Origin: an uncultured Dysgonomonas sp.
GTDB taxonomy: Bacteria; Bacteroidota; Bacteroidia; Bacteroidales; Dysgonomonadaceae
Direction of reading: 5' to 3'
NCBI RefSeq assembly: GCF_934668725.1
Contig: NZ_CAKUOF010000010.1
Location: 102,878 to 166,877 of the forward strand
Length of the DNA: 64,000 nucleotides
In this document: one piece after another, positions 57,849 through 64,000 of the stretch
How the letters are laid out: the number at the start of each line of letters is the position of its first letter
How positions within the stretch are numbered: the first letter of the stretch is position 1
Position numbers and translations under genes: made by a program
Notes under the pieces: generated by a model
What the model saw: the letters and a program-made list of their open reading frames with translations, nothing else
Told to the model about the DNA's origin: nothing
Database searches by the model: none

Positions 57849-59529
57849 ACCAGCCATAGTTTTGTTTGTATATTCCGTTTACAAAGTTGATTTGCTGTTG
57901 AGGGATCGGAATGTATTCATTCTTACTTTTTGTAAAGTTTCCACTTTTCAAAAATGGCCGTCTTGACGATTCTGTTTTGAAGTAGGAATTTATAACCTGA
58001 TCGGCAATACCCCAACGAACCAAATCGAAGAAACGGCTACCTTCCATTGCAAATTCGAGGCGACGCTCCCAACGCAAAGCCTGACGGGCAAAATCGTTCG
58101 ACCATGTACAATTAACTCCCGGTTGATAAAGTGATACGCTCAATTTAGGAGCATAATCAATCATATCGGTACTGCGTTGTGCTCTTTCCCTTATTTGATT
58201 GATAAGCGGTAAGGCTTCATTATGACGTCCTAATTCTATTAAAGCTTCGGCACGCATTAAAATAGCATCTGCATAACGGATGATGATTCTGTTTTTAGAA
58301 TTCCCGTAGAATGGGGCAACATTCACAAAGCAATCACACGAAGGATCAACGTTTTCTTTCAAAGACGCATAATATCCATATACAGTAGGATTACGGTTCC
58401 ATCCTTCTTCATAAATTAATTCTTTGTTGTATTTATAGGGAAATCCGGGCATAGCGACAGTATGGTATAAACGTGGGTCTGCTGTATTGGAATTTGAATC
58501 ATAGTTCGTATTATCAAACGAATCAAACATCGGTAATCCTGTTTTATCTGTTTTATAAGCATTCACCAAGTTTTGACTGGGTTTGTGAAAATCACAGCAA
58601 CCAACACCCATTGGTACGGATAGCACATCGCCCCAGTTTAACCTACCAAACATAGTTCCATCATCAATTGAATACTGTACAGCAAATAACGATTCTTTAC
58701 CATTTTGATATGCTCCGGGTAAGAAGTTATATGCAAAATCATATTCTAAACCATATCCCGAATTAAGAACTTTCGCTGTGTATTTAAGAACTTCCTCTAA
58801 ATCGGCACGGTTTATTTCAGTTACATTATTTCTGTCATCCTGCCTGTAAGCTCTATATAAATTTGCTTTCGCCAGATAAGCTGCTGCTGCTATTTTGTTG
58901 GCACGTCCAATCTGATCTTGCTTTTCGGGAAGCAAATCATACGCTTTCTGAAAGTCGCTTACAATCCAAGCCCATTGCTCGTCATTAGATAGTTTGTTAT
59001 CTACTTTATCATAATCGTCAATAGGCAGGTCTTCATCCACAAAAGGAATATGTCCGAATACTGTTTTAAGTATAAAGTAAAAATGACCTCTCAAAAAATA
59101 CATTTCACCCATACGGGTATCCCTCAATGGAACATCATTTGTCGATACTGTTTTCAGTACACTCAAAGCGGTATTTGTTCTCGAAATTGCTTTATAAGAA
59201 TAAAACCAAAGCCCATCGGCTTCACCAAAGTCTGTTTTTATATTTTGGGCTATTTCATAGAAATGGAATGCACTGATGTCATTTTCGTCATTTCCTCCTT
59301 TATAGGCATCATCCGAACGAACGTTTCCATAAGGCCACAAACTGAATGGCTTATCATAGTGATCGTTTCCTAATGAAGAATAAGCTGCTGTAACCAATCC
59401 CTCCACCTGATCGGGGCCTTTTACCTGCTCATCGCTCAATATTCCCTGAGGATCGTCATTCAAGAAATCACAGCTCGAAGCCATAACCATTGCTGCAAAG
59501 AGTACAGCTATATATTTTATCTTTTTCAT
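57847..59529 (-). CDS. SusD-like fructan-binding lipoprotein
   Basis: A 560-residue lipoprotein (signal ending MVMASSCDF, Cys20). RagB/SusD-type TPR helices are seen (LRGHFYFILKTVFGHIPFVD; IADAILMRAEALIELGRHNEA written in part: RYADAILMRAEALIELG) and the C-terminal signature ERRLEFAMEGSRFFDLVRWG. Forms the lid over the SusC barrel and binds fructan oligosaccharides. 17 bases after SusC. Confidence 0.85.
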   Translation of the reverse strand: MKKIKYIAVLFAAMVMASSCDFLNDDPQGILSDEQVKGPDQVEGLVTAAYSSLGNDHYDKPFSLWPYGNVRSDDAYKGGNDENDISAFHFYEIAQNIKTDFGEADGLWFYSYKAISRTNTALSVLKTVSTNDVPLRDTRMGEMYFLRGHFYFILKTVFGHIPFVDEDLPIDDYDKVDNKLSNDEQWAWIVSDFQKAYDLLPEKQDQIGRANKIAAAAYLAKANLYRAYRQDDRNNVTEINRADLEEVLKYTAKVLNSGYGLEYDFAYNFLPGAYQNGKESLFAVQYSIDDGTMFGRLNWGDVLSVPMGVGCCDFHKPSQNLVNAYKTDKTGLPMFDSFDNTNYDSNSNTADPRLYHTVAMPGFPYKYNKELIYEEGWNRNPTVYGYYASLKENVDPSCDCFVNVAPFYGNSKNRIIIRYADAILMRAEALIELGRHNEALPLINQIRERAQRSTDMIDYAPKLSVSLYQPGVNCTWSNDFARQALRWERRLEFAMEGSRFFDLVRWGIADQVINSYFKTESSRRPFLKSGNFTKSKNEYIPIPQQQINFVNGIYKQNYGW

Positions 59530-59546
59530 TGTGTTGTACTGTTGGA

Positions 59547-62500
59547 TTAAAATGAAACATTAAGCCCGAAAGTAAATGTCATCGGAATAGGATATCCCCA
59601 TGCCGGATTTTCAGGATCTACACCTGTAAAGCTTTTACTTTTGATAGTCAGTAGATTTTGAGCACTTACATACGTACGCAATCGGCTTAATCTTATTTTC
59701 TGAATAATATGCTTAGGTAATGTATATCCTACTTGCACGTTTCTGAGTTTCAGATAAGAACCATTCTCTACAAAGTAAGTAGACATACGTGCCTCATTAT
59801 TTGTATCGGTATAAGATAAACGAGGGATATTTGAATTCGGATTGGTTATAGGATCCCATGCATCCAACAAGCGTGTACCTTTATTGGATCGTGTATCGGA
59901 AACGCTCCAGAAATCGGTTGCATATTTCACGGTATTTATAACATCCACATTATGTATTCCTTGAAGGAATATAATGAAGTCGAAATTCTGATATTCCAAA
60001 TTTAAGTTCAACCCGTACGCAAAATCGGGGAACGGATCACCTATCCAAGTTCTATCGTCATCATTTATAACCCCATCGTTGTTTATATCACGATAACGGA
60101 TACGACCTAAACCTTTTCCGTCTTGCTGAGCATGTTCATCTAATTCGTCTTGGCTTTTGAATATGCCATCAGCCACATATCCATAGAAAGAACCTAACGG
60201 ACGACCTAAAATATTATCCCATTTTCCATTACCACCGTACGAGTTTTTAACGGACTCAGGTAAAAAAGTCACTTGGTTTTTATTGGTTGATATATTTCCC
60301 GACACATCATAAGTTACACCTGTCGAACCGATTTTACCTCTATATCCAACTGTGAACTCAAAACCTTTGTTTTCCATACTGGCTCCATTGTACCATTTAT
60401 TAGCCCCTTCTCCTTTTATAGCTGCATAGCCGGGAGAATAGAGAATGTCTTTGGTGCTTTTCCAATAGTATTCAGCCGACCCATAAAGTGCCTGACCAAA
60501 GAATCCGAAATCAAGACCAATATTTGTCTGAGTGGTAGTTTCCCATTTCAAATCGGGATTTGATAATTGAGAACGTCTAAATCCTGACGGTAATAATCCT
60601 GCTCCTTTTCCATTCAGATCATAGGCTGTTCCCCAAACCGAATCCCATGTAGGGTTTCCTTTTCCATAATCGGTTACATAGATATCATATATCGCTGTGT
60701 TATTTATATCCTGATTACCGTTTTGTCCCCAGCCGAAACGCAATTTCAGATCAGATAAGTAATCGCTGGTTGAAGCCATAAAAGCTTCCTGACTTATTCT
60801 CCATCCTAAATTGAATGCTGGGAATGTTCCCCATCTGTTATTCTTTCCAAAACGCGACGAACCATCACGACGAACTGTAACCGATGCCAGATATTTATCA
60901 TCATAAGCATAGTTTACTTTGCCGAAGAAAGACATCAGTGAATATCCGGTAGATATACCTGTACCTTCACTTAATCCTGTACCCAGATCGGGCCACATAT
61001 AATCAGGAGTTTCAATGGCAAAACCTTCTCTTTTAGCTGAAAAGTTTATATCCTCCTGATTGAACATCTCCATACCAACCAGTGTTTCGAAACGGTTCTT
61101 TCCGACTTCGAAGTCATAAGTAGCTGTATTAGTCCAAGTCCATTTAGTCCAATGTGCTTGCTCCATCAATGAAGCGGTTCTGTCGCTTTCGAGATATCCT
61201 GACTTATAACTGTGTGTAAGGCTTCTTTTATAAAAGTTCCCGTAATCTAACCCAAAGCTCGAACGGATATTTAATTTCTTAATAGGTTGCAAATTCACAT
61301 AAGCATTACCGAACATACGCCAGTAACGGTATCTGTTATCTTTATTATCATGAACCAAACGAGCCGGATTTTGTCGGTCGGGCAATCCGGTGATGGGTCC
61401 TCCCCATCCTGCCCCATCGGCTGTATGAACAGGAATGAAAGGAACAGCAATCAGTGCCGATTCTATTATTTTATCTGGTTGTGCCACTTCTGTTGTTCTG
61501 TTCAAGGTAAAGTTTTCTCCAATAGTAAGAATATCGCCATATAGTTTGTAATCGCTATTCATACGCACCGAGAATCGAGAAAAGTCTGTATACTTTATCA
61601 ATGCATCATTGTCGAAGTGCCCTAATGAAAAGAAATAGCTTCCTTTTTCGGTACCATTACTAACTGCGAGATTATAAGACTGGGCTACTCCTGTTTTTGT
61701 TATCTGATCGAACCAATCGGTATTGGACGTTCTTAAGGTTCTGTTTTTATCTAAGTATTCAGGAAAATAAATACCTTCCAATACTCTATTTCCTTGAGCT
61801 CCTATACCGTCTTTATATACAATGCCTAAATTATTGCTATTTGGATCAATTCCCGAATTAACAGAAGCCTGCCACATAGCTTGTGCATATTCGTGAGAAT
61901 TAAGAACATCTATTTTGGTATTGTAATTAGCCACAGATACAAAAGCATCGAAATCAATCTTAAGAACCCCTGCTTTTCCTCTCTTCGTTGTTATAATAAT
62001 TACACCGTTAGCAGCTCTCGATCCGTAGATACTGGCTGCCGAAGCATCACGAAGCACCTGTATACTCTCGATATCATTGGAATTTAATTCGTGCATGCCT
62101 GCCTGAGATGGGATCCCGTCAATAATATACAATGGGTCATTATTATTCAAGGTTCCAATACCACGAATACGTACTGTAGCCGATCCACTTGGATTTCCAT
62201 CGGCTGTTACTGCCATACCTGCAACTCTCCCTTGTAATGCCCTGATGGGGTTATTCTCCGGCTCAGACATCATATCGTTCACTTTTACGACTGATACGGC
62301 TCCTGTAAGGTCAGCCTTACGTTCGGTACGATATCCCACTGCAACTACCTCATTCAGGATTTGTGAGTCGTCTACCATTGAGACATTGATTTCTTTTTTG
62401 CCATTCACCGGAATGTTTTGGGTTTTAAATCCGATATAAGTAAATTCGAGAATAGCATCGGGGCTCGCTTTCAATGTAAATTGACCGTCCAAATCGGTAG

Positions 62501-62660
62501 TAGTACCTATACTTGCATTTTTCACTTTTACACTGACGCCTATCAGAGGCTCATTGTCGGTTGTAGATTTTACGACTCCTTTTATGTCTATATCCTGAGC
62601 TTTTATAAAACTACAGAAAGAAAAAAGGAGTAGTATTAAGAAAAGGTTTCTCATACTCAT
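59547..62660 (-). CDS. SusC-like TonB-dependent outer membrane transporter
   Basis: A 1037-residue protein: signal peptide, a carboxypeptidase-regulatory-like N-terminal domain (IDIKGVVKSTTDNEPLIGVS), TonB plug (NPIRALQGRVAGMAV; NNNDPLYIIDGIPSQ), then the beta-barrel, ending in an aromatic residue (FTFGLNVSF). It imports fructan fragments through the outer membrane and is the first gene of the fructan PUL. Confidence 0.9.
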   Translation of the reverse strand: MSMRNLFLILLLFSFCSFIKAQDIDIKGVVKSTTDNEPLIGVSVKVKNASIGTTTDLDGQFTLKASPDAILEFTYIGFKTQNIPVNGKKEINVSMVDDSQILNEVVAVGYRTERKADLTGAVSVVKVNDMMSEPENNPIRALQGRVAGMAVTADGNPSGSATVRIRGIGTLNNNDPLYIIDGIPSQAGMHELNSNDIESIQVLRDASAASIYGSRAANGVIIITTKRGKAGVLKIDFDAFVSVANYNTKIDVLNSHEYAQAMWQASVNSGIDPNSNNLGIVYKDGIGAQGNRVLEGIYFPEYLDKNRTLRTSNTDWFDQITKTGVAQSYNLAVSNGTEKGSYFFSLGHFDNDALIKYTDFSRFSVRMNSDYKLYGDILTIGENFTLNRTTEVAQPDKIIESALIAVPFIPVHTADGAGWGGPITGLPDRQNPARLVHDNKDNRYRYWRMFGNAYVNLQPIKKLNIRSSFGLDYGNFYKRSLTHSYKSGYLESDRTASLMEQAHWTKWTWTNTATYDFEVGKNRFETLVGMEMFNQEDINFSAKREGFAIETPDYMWPDLGTGLSEGTGISTGYSLMSFFGKVNYAYDDKYLASVTVRRDGSSRFGKNNRWGTFPAFNLGWRISQEAFMASTSDYLSDLKLRFGWGQNGNQDINNTAIYDIYVTDYGKGNPTWDSVWGTAYDLNGKGAGLLPSGFRRSQLSNPDLKWETTTQTNIGLDFGFFGQALYGSAEYYWKSTKDILYSPGYAAIKGEGANKWYNGASMENKGFEFTVGYRGKIGSTGVTYDVSGNISTNKNQVTFLPESVKNSYGGNGKWDNILGRPLGSFYGYVADGIFKSQDELDEHAQQDGKGLGRIRYRDINNDGVINDDDRTWIGDPFPDFAYGLNLNLEYQNFDFIIFLQGIHNVDVINTVKYATDFWSVSDTRSNKGTRLLDAWDPITNPNSNIPRLSYTDTNNEARMSTYFVENGSYLKLRNVQVGYTLPKHIIQKIRLSRLRTYVSAQNLLTIKSKSFTGVDPENPAWGYPIPMTFTFGLNVSF

Positions 62661-62703
62661 TTTTCATTTTTGGTATTAAACTAATAAACGTACTTGTTAA
62701 CAA

Positions 62704-62716
62704 AGGTCTCAGACCT
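62704..62716. repeat. Short palindrome AGGTC-N3-GACCT (copy 3)
   Basis: AGGTCTCAGACCT in the SusC leader region. Confidence 0.4.
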
Positions 62717-63003
62717 AATTTATCGCTTCAGTAAATATTTGATAGCATTAGATATTATCTCCGTATTTACAATCACAAAGAACTTAATTAGAGGCTTTCT
62801 CTCCTATAAAAATTAGGTCAAAAACATGTATTAATAATGCATAGCTGATTACCAAAGCACTTCTAACAATTGATAAATAAGCACTTAAGCAATCTATAGA
62901 TGTAAATCTATTTTGAAACTTATTATTAGATTATTAAATTATGGATACCCTTCGAAATATAGAGATTCTACCAAAACAGATACCATAGTCTGATTTTATA
63001 TTG

Positions 63004-63011
63004 TAAATTTG
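63004..63011 (+). promoter_or_regulatory. Promoter of hemolysin III family gene (TAAATTTG)
   Basis: TAAATTTG matches TAnnTTTG, 40 bases before ATG 63051. Confidence 0.5.
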
Positions 63012-63050
63012 AATTTGGAAGAATCGAGAAAATAAAATTTAAATCAAGTA

Positions 63051-63707
63051 ATGACTGATAAACAATATTCACAGAAGGAAGAACTTCTCAACGCCTGGAC
63101 TCACGGATTAGGAATTATTTTTGGAATTATCGCCGGATTTTTTTTAATTAAACAAGCGATACAAACCGAAAGTACATGGGCGGTTGTCAGCGTATGCATT
63201 TATATTGTATGTATGCTTATGTCTTATGTTACGTCAACAGTATACCATTCTTGTACCCACCCTACCCGACGAGTCCTTTGCCGGAAATTCGATCATGCTG
63301 CTATTTATTTTCACATTGCAGGTACTTACACTCCTTTTACTTTAATTGTATTGAGAGAAGTAGGCATCTGGGGTTGGTTGGTATTTTCAATTGTCTGGAT
63401 AGTTGCCATAGTGGGTACAGGGCTTAGCTTTGCTCATTATAAAACAGGCAGTAAACTTGAAACCGTTTGTTATGTACTTATGGGGTCTATTATCCTTATA
63501 GCATTAAAGCCTCTTGCCGATACACTGCTATCGACTTCCGGCTCTGTTGATTCTATATACTGGCTCTTGGCAGGAGGTGTTTCATATATAATAGGAGCGA
63601 TATTCTACTCTTTCAAAAAGATAAGGTATATGCACTCGGTATTTCACCTCTTTGTTTTAGGAGGAAGCGTTTGCCACGTTCTAGCCATCTGGGACATACT
63701 AAGATAA
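63051..63707 (+). CDS. Hemolysin III / TrhA family membrane protein
   Basis: A 218-residue protein with seven transmembrane segments and the PAQR/HlyIII landmarks: NAWTHGLGIIFGI, STVYHSCTH, FDHAAIYFHIAGTYTPF and SVFHLFVLGGSVCHV (the His residues that could bind zinc). In Gram-negative bacteria TrhA regulates membrane lipid energetics. Unrelated to the PUL; divergent from SusC. Confidence 0.85.
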   Translation: MTDKQYSQKEELLNAWTHGLGIIFGIIAGFFLIKQAIQTESTWAVVSVCIYIVCMLMSYVTSTVYHSCTHPTRRVLCRKFDHAAIYFHIAGTYTPFTLIVLREVGIWGWLVFSIVWIVAIVGTGLSFAHYKTGSKLETVCYVLMGSIILIALKPLADTLLSTSGSVDSIYWLLAGGVSYIIGAIFYSFKKIRYMHSVFHLFVLGGSVCHVLAIWDILR

Positions 63708-64000
63708 TTTTCTACTTTCAATACATATAGTTATAATCAGTAATTTATATTATATGTTTATCTATAAGCAAAGCGGTCTTTGACTCAATTTTGCATACAT
63801 TACATCATGGAAACAAATAGGTTACAAACCTATACAGATAATTGTCACTTTCGTCACCCTAAAACAAGCTTATACTCTGATTATAAACAGAATATAAAAT
63901 ATAAAAACATAAAATCTATTTTTCGTGTAACTTTTGTCACTTTTGTCACCTTTTTGCAAGTAATTATCTACTTATAAACAACTTACAAAAATAAACAACG
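63708..64000. other. Window-end spacer with GTCAC repeats
   Basis: No convincing gene. It holds a palindrome ATAGGTTACAAACCTAT (63817-63833) and clustered GTCAC units (63845-63856 and 63930-63953, TTTTGTCACTTTTGTCACC). On the minus strand the cluster reads VTKVTKVT, a motif found at mobile primase-like genes in Bacteroidetes, so a mobile element may begin beyond the edge. Confidence 0.35.

Larger units (their letters stand above)
62661..63050. other. Divergent regulatory spacer of PUL and hemolysin III gene
   Basis: No gene. Contains the AGGTCTCAGACCT palindrome (62704-62716), AT-rich stretches for the PUL promoter (minus strand, expected to be under control of the hybrid sensor) and the TAAATTTG box (63004) for the plus-strand gene. 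Confidence 0.4.

Noticed and set aside
63780..63977. 65-codon plus-strand open frame at the window end
   Set aside because: It overlaps GTCAC repeats and a palindrome; composition is not protein-like, and the repeats suggest the edge of a mobile element on the other strand.

Overview
The window comes from a Bacteroidetes chromosome, most likely Bacteroidales of a Dysgonomonas or Parabacteroides type (inferred; no marker gene is present). The signs are low GC, promoters fitting the Bacteroidetes -7 consensus TAnnTTTG, start codons without Shine-Dalgarno sequences, and a SusC/SusD fructan-utilisation locus with a hybrid two-component sensor.

Bases 1 to about 37,980 are the right-hand part of a lambda-like tailed prophage (siphovirus gene order). 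Plus-strand late genes run decoration protein, major capsid, connector and neck genes, tail tube, tail chaperone with a candidate -1 frameshift, tape measure, Dit-like protein, SGNH-hydrolase tail spike, holin, lysozyme-like protein and a one-piece spanin. A moron block (about 8.5-17.5 kb) interrupts the tail genes. It holds three lipoproteins with their own promoters, KilA-N, antirepressor and Rha proteins, a second repressor, and the tail-hub gene on the opposite strand. After lysis comes a three-gene GHKL ATPase / DUF4325 / membrane-protein cassette, then a non-coding tandem duplication. The minus-strand early region (24.2-36.9 kb) carries nucleases, a MazG-like protein, a helicase, an MBL hydrolase, an HNH homing endonuclease, RecT, a Rad50/SbcC-like ATPase and small regulators, and ends at a Cro/CI-type switch. 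The prophage stops at the 3' part of a tRNA-Pro(UGG). Major capsid and recT each carry an in-frame stop, so this copy is probably defective. No integrase, terminase or portal lies inside the window; they are presumably to the left.

The most novel signal is a family of four structured 5' leaders in the prophage (about 10.2-10.3, 14.6-14.7, 17.5-17.6 and 32.0-32.15 kb, minus strand). Each is a small hairpin, an A-rich linker like AAAAGAAATAA, and a long hairpin whose loop is complementary (6-10 bp) to the first hairpin's loop. The stems differ completely in sequence but keep pairing, which points to a conserved kissing-loop RNA.

Bases 38 to 64 kb are host chromosome: a UPF0316-like membrane protein, a GadC-like permease, a four-gene ibrAB-type island (degenerate SNF2-like protein, GNAT-like protein, DUF3440 PAPS-reductase-like protein, ParB-like protein), a DUF3667 protein, an MBL lipid-hydrolase-like protein, then a fructan PUL on the minus strand (SusC, SusD, DUF4960 lipoprotein, a frameshifted GH32, an intact GH32, MFS sugar porter, fructokinase, hybrid two-component sensor) resembling the Bacteroides levan locus, and finally a hemolysin III family gene.
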